NCBI GenBank assembly: GCA_025963615.1
Contig: JAOQAL010000765.1
Location: forward strand, 1-18,057
From: Chitinophagaceae bacterium
GTDB taxonomy: Bacteria > Bacteroidota > Bacteroidia > Chitinophagales > Chitinophagaceae
Length of the DNA stretch: 18,057 bases
Reading direction: 5' to 3'
Position 1 is the first letter of the stretch; each line of letters starts with the position of its first letter. Position numbers and translations under genes: made by a program. Under the pieces are notes generated by a model, which saw only the letters and a list, made by a program, of their open reading frames with translations, was not told where the DNA came from and searched no databases. Shown in pieces: positions 7,189 through 14,530 of this stretch.

Positions 7189-8637
7189 CTACTTCTCCCG
7201 GTACATCCCGCTGAATTTCTTTGACTCCAATGTCTTCTGCACGGGCTTCATCTGATCTTGTGCATCCCTTCTCAAATTGGGAACATTGTCATTGGAAATT
7301 ATCCTGAACGAACCAGTGGAAATGTATTTTAATGTTTCCGCAAGACAAGGTTCATTTACATCGCCCCAATCTTTATCCACGCCATCATTCATCAATTTGT
7401 CCGGGGCAAAGCCGGTGTAATAATCGGCATTACCAGCACTGTTTATGGTTCTGAACGAAATAGGATAAATAGCATAATTTGAAATTTCAATCGGGAAAAA
7501 ACCGACGGGCTTGCCATAGGTAGTATCACCAATTAATTTTACATCCATATAGGGTTTTAAATTATTAATTAGCAATTCACTTGCGGAAGCAGTTGAATTG
7601 GATACAATAAAAAATACCCGGCCCAGATTCAATGCGCCTGCTTTTTTATAACTAATAGTATTGGCACTTTCTGTAAAAGATACATTATCAAAATCGGGTT
7701 TTTTCTTTAATAGGGGAAAATTGCCCTGTTGTAACTGTTGGTTAAATTCATAAGTATACATCTTTTGATTATTGGCAGCCTGAGGAGCAATTAAATCTGA
7801 AAGAGTATCCTGCGTTTCGGTTGAGCCACCCCGGTTGTAGCGCAAATCAACCACTAATTCATTAATACCCGCAGCCTGGAGTTGTGTAAAGGCTGTTGCC
7901 AACTCGGTTCTGGAATTAGCACCGAAAAACTGATTAAATACCATATACCCTACTTTACCCGCACCCGCATTAATCACATTCAGATATAAAACAGAATTAG
8001 CCTGGAAACTACTTTTACTTAGCGGCGCCGCATAAATTGTACCATCCGGTTTTAAAAATTCAAAATTGGCTGAGGTGGCAGTACCAAAAAAAGTATTATT
8101 CAGCATGTCCACACTTGCCTGATCATAACTGATCTGTGTACCATTGATTTTATTGATTCTCCATCCTCTCTTCACTCCATTAGTGCCGGCGGCAGATTGA
8201 TTATATACATAACTTACAAACCAATAAACCGAATCGACCGGTGCAACGATATCCACTGAATATGATTTAATAAAAAATCCGAAATCCGCACTTGCACCCG
8301 TTTGAATACCATCTGATACTTCTTTGGTTGTAACAAAACTATACCTGTCAAGCGGTTCAAGTTTCCGTATCGCGTCCATTACATTGGAAGCCGATCCCAG
8401 TTCGTCCGAACCTTTATACTGGCGGGGATTGAATTGGTCATAAGAAGGTAAAACACTGTTCCAGAAATAGACTTCCTGGGAATACAAATAGACCGAGTCC
8501 ATTATTTTTTCTTCTGCTGTTCCGGTGGCGGGTGGTGTATTCGAATTGCCGGAATTATCATTATTCTTTTTACAGGAAGCGACTAACAGGATGGCTCCGA
8601 GGCCGGCAAGAACCTGTGTAATTTTAAATACCCGCAT
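7189..8637 (-). CDS. S41 family C-terminal processing peptidase, lipoprotein
   Basis: This is a serine protease of the tail-specific or CtpA/tricorn-like S41 group, predicted to act in the periplasm or at the cell surface. The N-terminus has a lipoprotein signal ending in LLVASC, with Cys22 lipidated, followed by a Lys/Asn-rich linker. A PDZ-like region spans about residues 120-210 (GVKRGWRINKINGTQI). The peptidase domain contains LVVDLRYNRGGSTETQDTL and VFFIVSNSTASASELLINNL. Ser351 in TASASE and Lys376 in YGKPVG lie 25 residues apart, the Ser-Lys dyad spacing known for S41 proteases, so it should be active. At 482 residues it is typical of Bacteroidota S41 lipoproteins. Palindromic repeat clusters lie on both sides. 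The substrate is unknown. Confidence 0.92.
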   Translation of the reverse strand: MRVFKITQVLAGLGAILLVASCKKNNDNSGNSNTPPATGTAEEKIMDSVYLYSQEVYFWNSVLPSYDQFNPRQYKGSDELGSASNVMDAIRKLEPLDRYSFVTTKEVSDGIQTGASADFGFFIKSYSVDIVAPVDSVYWFVSYVYNQSAAGTNGVKRGWRINKINGTQISYDQASVDMLNNTFFGTATSANFEFLKPDGTIYAAPLSKSSFQANSVLYLNVINAGAGKVGYMVFNQFFGANSRTELATAFTQLQAAGINELVVDLRYNRGGSTETQDTLSDLIAPQAANNQKMYTYEFNQQLQQGNFPLLKKKPDFDNVSFTESANTISYKKAGALNLGRVFFIVSNSTASASELLINNLKPYMDVKLIGDTTYGKPVGFFPIEISNYAIYPISFRTINSAGNADYYTGFAPDKLMNDGVDKDWGDVNEPCLAETLKYISTGSFRIISNDNVPNLRRDAQDQMKPVQKTLESKKFSGMYREK

Positions 8638-8754
8638 ATTCTTTACTTTAATTTATTTACTACTAACGCAAATTTGTCCGAAATAGTTGTCAAAATCGAT
8701 GATTATCAGGAAAACAACGGCTAATAAGGTAAAAAACTATGCCAGAATAGAAAG

Positions 8755-8921
8755 AAAGCTGCGAGCTGCTAGCTATGAGCTGCGAGACTGAAGTAAGTTA
8801 TAGAACTATAGGTCTTGAAGAGGAAAGCTGCGAGCTATGAGCTGCGAGACTGAAGTAAGTTATAGAACTATAGGTCTCGAAGCTCGCAGCTCATAGCTCG
8901 AAGCTTTGAGCTATGAGCTGC
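8755..8921. repeat. Palindromic AGCTGCGAG/CTCGCAGCT repeat cluster, right copy
   Basis: Two copies of a unit about 62 bp apart start at 8777 and 8839 and share GAGCTGCGAGACTGAAGTAA and GTTATAGAACTATAGGTCT with one C/T difference shortly after. In the second, nested stems are AGCTGCGAG (8840-8848) with CTCGCAGCT (8883-8891), GAGAC (8846-8850) with GTCTC (8874-8878), and TATAG (8861-8865) with CTATA (8868-8872). It has the same orientation as the cluster at 7051-7185, on the other side of the S41 gene. The gene-free stretch 8638-9020 consists of this cluster, the CTGTG-type repeat after it, and an S41 upstream region in which I see no clear promoter. Confidence 0.88.
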
Positions 8922-8928
8922 ATTCCCA

Positions 8929-8967
8929 TCTCTGTGTGCCTCTGTGCCCCCGTGTCCGTGGTTCAAA
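8929..8967. repeat. CTCTGTGTGCCTCTG-type dispersed repeat
   Basis: The stretch runs CTCTGTGTGCCTCTGTGCCC and then CCGTGTCCGTGGTTCA, that is about four imperfect copies of a CTCTGTG/CCCGTGT unit of roughly 10 bp. Sequences of this type (on the other strand AACCACGGACACGGGGGCAC) are, from memory, scattered in intergenic DNA of many unrelated environmental bacteria. Its role is unknown. Confidence 0.7.
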
Positions 8968-9020
8968 ACCGGTGAATAGAATAACTACAGTTGAATTATT
9001 TTTTTTGTTCCCATTTATGT

Positions 9021-9752
9021 TTAAGGCTTAAAGGCAAACTTTGTTTTTGCAATATTTTTTCCGCTAAGTTTTACCGAAGAGCTATTGTCCGTATTGATAA
9101 AGAGGCTGTCACAGGTCAGGCTACCATCTTCAAAATTCGACGTCTCCAGGTTCAGTCCCATATTTTTTATCACCAGATCGCCCGTTATGTCAATGGAACT
9201 TTCTTTTGTTTTTTCAACATTAATTTTATTAAACCTGCCTACGGCTGTACCATCATTTCTATTCCATCCTCCCAGGTGAAGAACGGTTTCGTTTAATTCG
9301 ATGGCTAATGAATCTGTACGGGCAATACCTTTATTTCCATGGATCACCAACTCACAAAAATCAGCTTTTATTTTCTGTACCTGCGGCAGGTAAAGAATGA
9401 CATCCTGGTAAGACCTTATCCGCTCCGGCTCTTTATTATTTTTCATGATGGTCGTGTCCCCTTTTATTGTTAACGCCCCATCCAGGATTTGATAATGCAC
9501 CTTGTTATTCTCATTTTTCTCAATCTCCAGTCTGGCTGTATCCGAAGGAATGATCGTTACGTTTTGCAAGCCGCTAAGTGAAACAGATCGCACATCTTTG
9601 ATATCATAGGTATTATACCTTTCATTGTGCAGGCTCGTCATGGTTATAAAATCGTTTCTCTTGTATTTGGCATACAATGCCGCATGAATCGCTGTTATAA
9701 TGAACAGAATGGCGAGGAAAGTGCCTAATAATATTTTATTACTTGTCCGCAT
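9021..9752 (-). CDS. Membrane-anchored head-GIN (DUF2807)-like protein
   Basis: The 243-residue protein has one N-terminal transmembrane anchor (about residues 8-28, LGTFLAILFIITAIHAALYA) and then a beta-rich extracytoplasmic domain. The segment VRSVSLSGLQNVTIIPSDTA, followed by ARLEIEKNENNKVHYQILDG and ALTIKGD, matches the start of the head-GIN/DUF2807 beta-solenoid fold. Later repeats (IELNETVLHLGG, SSIDITGDLVIKN, LFINTDNSSSVKLSGK) look like further solenoid turns. The function of this fold is not established. It is the last gene of the ABC-GntR operon, 18 bp after the regulator, so it is probably made under the same stress signal and acts on the periplasmic face of the inner membrane. The match is by pattern, so the domain name is tentative. 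Confidence 0.75.
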   Translation of the reverse strand: MRTSNKILLGTFLAILFIITAIHAALYAKYKRNDFITMTSLHNERYNTYDIKDVRSVSLSGLQNVTIIPSDTARLEIEKNENNKVHYQILDGALTIKGDTTIMKNNKEPERIRSYQDVILYLPQVQKIKADFCELVIHGNKGIARTDSLAIELNETVLHLGGWNRNDGTAVGRFNKINVEKTKESSIDITGDLVIKNMGLNLETSNFEDGSLTCDSLFINTDNSSSVKLSGKNIAKTKFAFKP

Positions 9753-9770
9753 AGATGCTGGAATTATAAA

Positions 9771-10142
9771 TTATGCAAAATTTTGTTTCTTATATTTTTC
9801 AAAGCGTGTCTTCAATTCATCTATTTCCATTCCCAACAGGTACATATTTCTGAAGACAGCCGGCATATCTTTTTCGGTAAATTCATTTTTCCGGTACTGC
9901 AACGCATTTCTATAGGCATTGGGAGACACGAAATAACCGATGCCACGCTGGTTATAAATAATATCCTGTTGCTGTAAAAATTCCACCGACCGCATCACGG
10001 TATTGGGATTTACTTCCAATTGTATGGCAAGTTCCCTTACCGATGGGATCCGCCCATCGGCCACCCATTCCTTCAACAGTATTTTTTCGCATACATAGTC
10101 CGCTATCTGCAGGTATATTGCTTGTGATTCTCTGAATTGCAT
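9771..10142 (-). CDS. GntR family transcriptional regulator, YtrA subfamily
   Basis: This is a short (123 aa) repressor with an N-terminal winged helix and only a small helical C-terminal dimerisation part, the layout of the YtrA subfamily. QIADYVCEKILLKEWVADGR leads into the recognition region IPSVRELAIQLEVNPNTVMR (residues 32-51), and the wing is IIYNQRGIGYFV. The C-terminal helix (MYLLGMEIDELKTRFEKYKK) is a likely dimer interface. The ATG at 10142 is chosen over an upstream TTG at 10148. It is the third gene of an operon with an ABC ATPase and a membrane protein, the classic YtrA arrangement. The palindrome at 11870-11891 in the operon promoter is its likely operator, implying autorepression. 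The inducing signal is unknown; in Firmicutes, YtrA responds to cell-wall-active compounds. Confidence 0.93.
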   Translation of the reverse strand: MQFRESQAIYLQIADYVCEKILLKEWVADGRIPSVRELAIQLEVNPNTVMRSVEFLQQQDIIYNQRGIGYFVSPNAYRNALQYRKNEFTEKDMPAVFRNMYLLGMEIDELKTRFEKYKKQNFA

Positions 10143-10161
10143 ACTCAAATAGTTTAAAGCC

Positions 10162-11013
10162 TTAAATTTCTTTTTCTTTGACCCTGAAATAAGTCGCTAT
10201 CCAGAAGATAGGCGCAAAAGCATATTTCAAAAGAAATAATGAACCCGTATTAACCCATTCCGGCAACCGGATTATTTTTTCGCTGATATCACTACCGACA
10301 TTTAATCTATAACTGGCCATACTTTCATAAAAACTTCCATCCGGCATAAAAGTGTTAAGTATTTTCCCGACAAATACTATAAGAAGCAGCCAGATAAACA
10401 GCAAGCCAACCGTGGTTTTGATAAAACTAAACCGGCTGAAATAAACAGAACCGAGTAAATAAGCCGATTGAACAGCGAAATAACAGAGCAGGAGATAGAA
10501 AAGAAAATTAAACTCCCCCTGTCCTGGTCTGCTGTCGGTCCAAAAAACGTTGACCACTTTTTGCGGCTCAAACACAGCTGCCGGAGAATGATTTGTTTCC
10601 CAGTAAGAATAGGCTACAGTATTACCAACCTTTACCATAATGATATCAGCAAAATAAAAAAGGAGGGTATAGAAAATAAAGAATATCACCACTCCATATA
10701 ACAAAGTGCAAAGTGTTTTTTCAAGTTGCGATGCCGGCACGGATAAATAATTAGTGCCTTTGGATTTGGAAGAAAGATCAGCAAACAAGGTGCTGGCATA
10801 CAGGCAGCCTACAATAAACAGGCCTACATAATACGTACCATATTGTACGCCCGGGTCCATGGGACGGTATCTTTCCATTACAATATAGAAGCCAAACCAT
10901 GCCAGTATGATGCCGGTTATAGCCAGCATGCCCAATAAATATTTCTTGCGGTTCTCCGACCAATGTTTCGCTATAAGCAGTAAGCACCTGTTAAAATTAA
11001 ATACCTGATTCAT
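10162..11013 (-). CDS. ABC-2 type transporter membrane protein
   Basis: The 283-residue integral membrane protein has about six predicted transmembrane segments, roughly at residues 26-46, 58-78, 102-125, 168-190, 197-220 and 253-275. After TM2 it has KSKGTNYLSVPASQLEKTL, a cytoplasmic loop I recall from Bacteroidota ABC-2-like permeases. The loop between TM3 and TM4 (about 126-165) is probably extracytoplasmic. It starts 9 bp after the ATPase stop and ends 19 bp before the GntR gene, so the two should form one transporter. The substrate cannot be predicted; by analogy with the YtrA-regulated Ytr and Bce-like systems it could export or sense an envelope-active compound. Confidence 0.85.
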   Translation of the reverse strand: MNQVFNFNRCLLLIAKHWSENRKKYLLGMLAITGIILAWFGFYIVMERYRPMDPGVQYGTYYVGLFIVGCLYASTLFADLSSKSKGTNYLSVPASQLEKTLCTLLYGVVIFFIFYTLLFYFADIIMVKVGNTVAYSYWETNHSPAAVFEPQKVVNVFWTDSRPGQGEFNFLFYLLLCYFAVQSAYLLGSVYFSRFSFIKTTVGLLFIWLLLIVFVGKILNTFMPDGSFYESMASYRLNVGSDISEKIIRLPEWVNTGSLFLLKYAFAPIFWIATYFRVKEKEI

Positions 11014-11022
11014 AACAATATT

Positions 11023-11856
11023 TTAAGCATTAAAAACCGATTGAACTTTCTGACCGTTTGTTACAATCGCTTTATATAAAAGCTCCAGATCCACTTTACT
11101 TTCTTCACCCTCCATATTCTCTGTAACGATTGCCGTTCCTTTTAAAGAACCTTCGTGATAAAATGATTCTTTTATCTCTGCCTGGTCATAAGAAATCCTG
11201 AATGAAAGCTTGTTGGCAATACGTTCCATGTCCTGGTCGAAAAGAATGGTGCCTTCATCAATAATCGTAATCCGGTCAATCAGGTTTTCAAGGTCTTTTA
11301 CCTGGTGCGTACTGATAACGATACATTTTTTTTCATCCAGGGCACCTGCCATTACTTTACGAAACTGGCTTTTACTCATGATATCAAGGCCGTTGGTAGG
11401 TTCATCCAGCAAGAGCAAAGAAACATTCGTTGCCAAACCAAAACTGATCAGTACCTTCTTCTTCTGGCCATAACTCATATTCTGCAACGTACTGTCTGCG
11501 GGGATTTCAAACTCACGGATGTATTTATTAAACTGCTCTTCATTGAACTGTGGATAAAAAGGGGCCTGGTGTTTAATTAAAAAACTGATCGGAACATTAG
11601 GAAAATAAAATTCTTCCCCCACCATAAATACATCATTCAAAAAAGCCGGTTCCCTTTTGCCAGGCCGGTGGCCAAGTACTTCTACCGAACCCTTATCAGG
11701 AAAAAGTAAACCCGCCAGGCTGCGAAGGAGTGTTGACTTACCGGTACCGTTTTTTCCCAGTAAACCATAAATATGACCTGCGCTCAGTTGCAGGGAAAGG
11801 CCGGTGAAGACCTTTTTCTTCTTGTACGAAAAATGCAGATTCTTAATGGAAATCAT
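11023..11856 (-). CDS. ABC transporter ATP-binding protein
   Basis: This is the nucleotide-binding subunit of the neighbouring transporter. Walker A is GKNGTGKST (residues 34-42), the ABC signature is the variant MSYGQKKK (127-134) instead of LSGGQ, Walker B is SLLLLDEP (146-153) followed by TNGLD, and the switch His is H184 in ISTHQ. A C-terminal extension of about 70 residues (from roughly 205) follows, as often in ABC-2 type drug or antibiotic ATPases. At 277 residues length is normal. It is the first gene of the operon; its start lies 13 bp downstream of the palindromic operator and 34 bp from the -7 box, giving a short leader. The degenerate signature is common in YtrB/EcsA-like ATPases and does not suggest inactivity. 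Confidence 0.93.
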   Translation of the reverse strand: MISIKNLHFSYKKKKVFTGLSLQLSAGHIYGLLGKNGTGKSTLLRSLAGLLFPDKGSVEVLGHRPGKREPAFLNDVFMVGEEFYFPNVPISFLIKHQAPFYPQFNEEQFNKYIREFEIPADSTLQNMSYGQKKKVLISFGLATNVSLLLLDEPTNGLDIMSKSQFRKVMAGALDEKKCIVISTHQVKDLENLIDRITIIDEGTILFDQDMERIANKLSFRISYDQAEIKESFYHEGSLKGTAIVTENMEGEESKVDLELLYKAIVTNGQKVQSVFNA

Positions 11857-11869
11857 ACAGAGTGTTTTA

Positions 11870-11891
11870 GTGTACTACTTAAATAGTACAC
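11870..11891. promoter_or_regulatory. Probable YtrA-type GntR operator
   Basis: GTGTACTA (11870-11877) and TAGTACAC (11884-11891) are perfect inverse copies around the 6-bp centre CTTAAA, itself nearly palindromic. The outer half-sites read AGTGTA, 12 bp, TACACA, close to the AGTGTA-N13-TACACT site I recall for Bacillus YtrA. The site covers the predicted transcription start of the ABC-GntR-GIN operon, so a bound repressor would block RNA polymerase. The GntR gene of the operon is the obvious candidate binder. Confidence 0.8.
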
Positions 11892-11920
11892 AAACATAGG
11901 AAAACTTTTTTACTTACCAA
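11891..11920 (-). promoter_or_regulatory. Promoter of the ABC-GntR-GIN operon
   Basis: On the minus strand TTG (11920-11918), a 19-bp spacer, and TATGTTTG (11898-11891) match the Bacteroidota -33/-7 consensus (TTG, 19 bp, TAnnTTTG) without mismatch. Its last base is the first base of the operator palindrome. It is the best promoter in the window. Confidence 0.8.
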
Positions 11921-11990
11921 ATTTTCTCTCCTATTTCTTAAAAATTAACATGAAAAGCATTCGCTGATGATTTTTGTACCTTGCGCCCCG

Positions 11991-12005
11991 AACGATCGGA
12001 TCGTT
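11991..12005. promoter_or_regulatory. Palindrome in the maeB leader region
   Basis: AACGATCGGATCGTT is a perfect 7-bp inverted repeat around a central G. It lies 8 bp after a weak promoter-like TACCTTG (11977-11983) and 62 bp before the maeB ATG. A second, smaller symmetric site (AACCC-G-GGGTT, 12014-12024) follows. It may be an operator or an mRNA hairpin; the binder is unknown. Confidence 0.5.
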
Positions 12006-12038
12006 ATTTAAATAACCCGGGGTTTTTAAGGAGGAGAA

Positions 12039-12083
12039 ATGGAAGGGTTATATACTAAATCAAAGCTATGCAGAAAGAATTAA
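12039..12083 (+). other. Possible 14-codon upstream ORF overlapping the maeB start
   Basis: AAGGAGG (12028-12034), a full Shine-Dalgarno sequence unusual in this window, precedes an ATG at 12039. The ORF reads [14 protein letters not shown] and stops with TAA at 12081-12083, overlapping the maeB ATG (12068) in another frame. An in-frame TAA at 12056 excludes a longer maeB. Whether it is translated is unknown. Confidence 0.3.
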
Positions 12084-14410
12084 GAAAACGAGAGGCCCTG
12101 GAATATCATTCCAAAGGAAGACCGGGAAAAATTGAAGTAATTCCAACCAAAGATGCCAAAACGCAGAGAGATCTTTCACTGGCCTATTCACCGGGAGTAG
12201 CAGAACCCTGTAAAGAAATTCACGCAAACGTTGAGAATGTTTATAAATACACCGCCAAGGGAAACCTGGTGGCCGTAATCAGTAATGGTACTGCCGTATT
12301 AGGGCTGGGTGATATCGGCCCGGAAGCGAGTAAGCCTGTCATGGAAGGCAAAGGGGTATTGTTTAAAATCTTTGCAGATATTGATGTATTCGATATTGAG
12401 ATCAATGAAAAAGATCCCGAAAAATTTGTTCAGATTGTAAAAGCGCTCGAGCCAACCTTTGGTGGCATTAATCTTGAAGACATCAAAGCGCCGGAATGTT
12501 TTTACATAGAAAAAAAATTAAAAGAGCAACTGAACATTCCCGTCATGCATGATGACCAGCATGGCACCGCTATTATCAGTTCGGCAGCGTTGCTGAATGC
12601 CCTGGAAATACAAAAAAAGAAAATTGATAAAGTACGGTTCGTGGTCAATGGGGCCGGCGCAGCGGCCATGGCTTGTGTACAATTATATGTATCACTCGGG
12701 GCTACCGCCGATAATTTCATTATGTTCGACCGCAAGGGGGCCTTGCATAAAGACCGGAGCGACCTGGATGAATTTAAACAACCCTTTGCCAATGCCAAAG
12801 GTGAAATATCGCTCGCAGATTCCATGAAAGATGCCGATGTATTCATCGGCCTGAGTGCCGGAAATGTGTTAAACGCAGATATGGTAAAAAGCATGGCAAA
12901 AAATCCCATCGTTTTCGCGATGGCAAATCCAGACCCCGAAATAAGTTGGGAAGACGCTACGAATGCCCGAAAAGACGTGATTATGGCTACGGGCCGGAGT
13001 GATTATCCTAACCAGGTAAATAATGTACTGGGGTTCCCCTACATTTTCCGGGGTGCCCTCGATGTGCGCGCAAGGCATATTAATGAAGCCATGAAACTAG
13101 CTGCTGTTAAAGCACTGGCCGAATTGGCAAAAACGCCGGTACCCGACATTGTTAATCTCGCCTACAATGAAAAAACAATTTCATTTGGCGCTAATTATAT
13201 TATTCCAAAACCATTAGATCCACGGTTGCTTTCTACCATTACCCCTGCCGTTGCCAAAGCAGCTATTGATTCAGGGGTTGCACAAGCCCCCATTACAGAT
13301 TGGGAAGCTTATTCGAACAGCCTGAATAAACGGCTGGGCCTCGATAACCAGGTGATGCGTGTGATAGGTAACAAAGCCCGACGGGATCCCAAACGGATTG
13401 TTTTTGCTGAGGCGGATAATATCAAGGTGCTGAAAGCAGCCCAAATCACTTTCGATGACGGTATTGGCTACCCGATTTTGCTGGGCGATGAAAGAAAGAT
13501 AAAAGACATCGCTTTGCTTAATAATATTGACATTGAAGGGTTACCCATCTTTGATACCCGCAGCGATGCCACGGAAGAAAAAAGAATTCAATATGCGGAC
13601 CTATTCCTGAAAAAAATGGGGCGCAAAGGTTTTAATGCCTACGAAGCAAAAAAAACAATGCGCGACCGTAATTATTTTGGTTGCATGATGGTGGAATGCG
13701 GTGACGCGGATGCAATGATCTCAGGTCTTACCAAAAATTATCCTGATACGATCCGGCCAGCCCTGCACACCATCGGACTCGAAGAAGGTGTGAAGCGGAT
13801 TGCCGGGATGTATTTAATGCTCACAAAAAAAGGGCCTTTGTTCCTGGCTGATACAACGGTCAATTTTAATCCTACTGCTGAAGAGTTGGCGGATATCACC
13901 TTAATGGTAGCAAAAGAAATCCGCAACTTTAATATTACGCCCAGGATTGCCATGCTTAGTTATTCCAACTTTGGCAGCAGCAATTCACCCGAAGCCCGAT
14001 TGGTGGCCGAAGCAAGAAAAATCGCCAAGAAAAAAATGCCATCTCTGATCGTAGATGGAGAAATGCAGGCGAGTGTGGCTTTCAGCAAAGAACTCATGAA
14101 AGAAAACTATCCGTTCAGCGAATTGGTCGATAAAGATGTCAATGCACTGATCTTCCCCAATCTTGCGTCCGGCAACATTGCCTATAATCTTTTAAAAGAA
14201 TTAGGTACCGCAGATGCAGTGGGCCCGATTCTTTTAGGCCTTAACAAGCCGGTTCACATTTTACAACTGGGAAGTTCCGTCCGCAGCATATTAAATATGG
14301 CATTGATTGCTGTAGTGGATGCCCAGATAAAATCTAAAACAGCAACGGACGATGTCATAAAACGTTCATCATGGTGGAAACGTTTTAAAAAAGTGAGTAA
14401 GGATATGTAA
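12068..14410 (+). CDS. maeB: NADP-dependent malic enzyme with phosphotransacetylase-like domain
   Basis: MaeB oxidatively decarboxylates L-malate to pyruvate and CO2, reducing NADP, and so supplies pyruvate and NADPH from the TCA cycle. The malic N-terminal domain has YSPGVAEPC (residues 40-48), the metal-binding [10 protein letters not shown] (161-170) and the Rossmann loop [10 protein letters not shown] (193-202). The malic part ends near [20 protein letters not shown]. From about residue 430 the protein continues as a phosphate acetyltransferase-like domain, without acetyltransferase activity in characterised MaeB proteins, where it mediates oligomerisation and allosteric control by acetyl-CoA. 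At 780 residues it is about normal for this fusion. It diverges from the ABC operon. Its leader holds a palindrome and a possible short upstream ORF. Confidence 0.95.
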   Translation: MQKELRKREALEYHSKGRPGKIEVIPTKDAKTQRDLSLAYSPGVAEPCKEIHANVENVYKYTAKGNLVAVISNGTAVLGLGDIGPEASKPVMEGKGVLFKIFADIDVFDIEINEKDPEKFVQIVKALEPTFGGINLEDIKAPECFYIEKKLKEQLNIPVMHDDQHGTAIISSAALLNALEIQKKKIDKVRFVVNGAGAAAMACVQLYVSLGATADNFIMFDRKGALHKDRSDLDEFKQPFANAKGEISLADSMKDADVFIGLSAGNVLNADMVKSMAKNPIVFAMANPDPEISWEDATNARKDVIMATGRSDYPNQVNNVLGFPYIFRGALDVRARHINEAMKLAAVKALAELAKTPVPDIVNLAYNEKTISFGANYIIPKPLDPRLLSTITPAVAKAAIDSGVAQAPITDWEAYSNSLNKRLGLDNQVMRVIGNKARRDPKRIVFAEADNIKVLKAAQITFDDGIGYPILLGDERKIKDIALLNNIDIEGLPIFDTRSDATEEKRIQYADLFLKKMGRKGFNAYEAKKTMRDRNYFGCMMVECGDADAMISGLTKNYPDTIRPALHTIGLEEGVKRIAGMYLMLTKKGPLFLADTTVNFNPTAEELADITLMVAKEIRNFNITPRIAMLSYSNFGSSNSPEARLVAEARKIAKKKMPSLIVDGEMQASVAFSKELMKENYPFSELVDKDVNALIFPNLASGNIAYNLLKELGTADAVGPILLGLNKPVHILQLGSSVRSILNMALIAVVDAQIKSKTATDDVIKRSSWWKRFKKVSKDM

Positions 14411-14493
14411 AGTTCGAAAGTTTAGAAGTTAGGAGTTTAGTAGTTTACCAGGCCAGTTGGTAAACAGGTAAACCTATAAACTCTTAAACTTTA
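14411..14493. repeat. Large imperfect inverted repeat after maeB
   Basis: The inner stem is perfect: GTTTACCA (14443-14450) and TGGTAAAC (14458-14465), with a 7-nt loop. Outside it, AAAGTTTAGAAGTTAGGAGT on the left is roughly mirrored by TAAACTCTTAAACTTT on the right. An A/T run (AAATTTTTTTT) follows to about 14503, so a weak terminator for maeB is possible. The TAGTTTA-type units recur at 2661-2735 and 16188-16216. Confidence 0.7.
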
Positions 14494-14530
14494 AATTTTT
14501 TTTGCCGTATTTTACACCAGTATTCTACCA

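Noticed and set aside
12502..12909. 135-codon minus-strand ORF inside maeB
   Set aside because: It lies fully antisense to the well-conserved malic enzyme domain and shows no domain pattern.
13738..13953. 71-codon minus-strand ORF in the maeB C-terminal domain
   Set aside because: Antisense shadow of the phosphotransacetylase-like domain.
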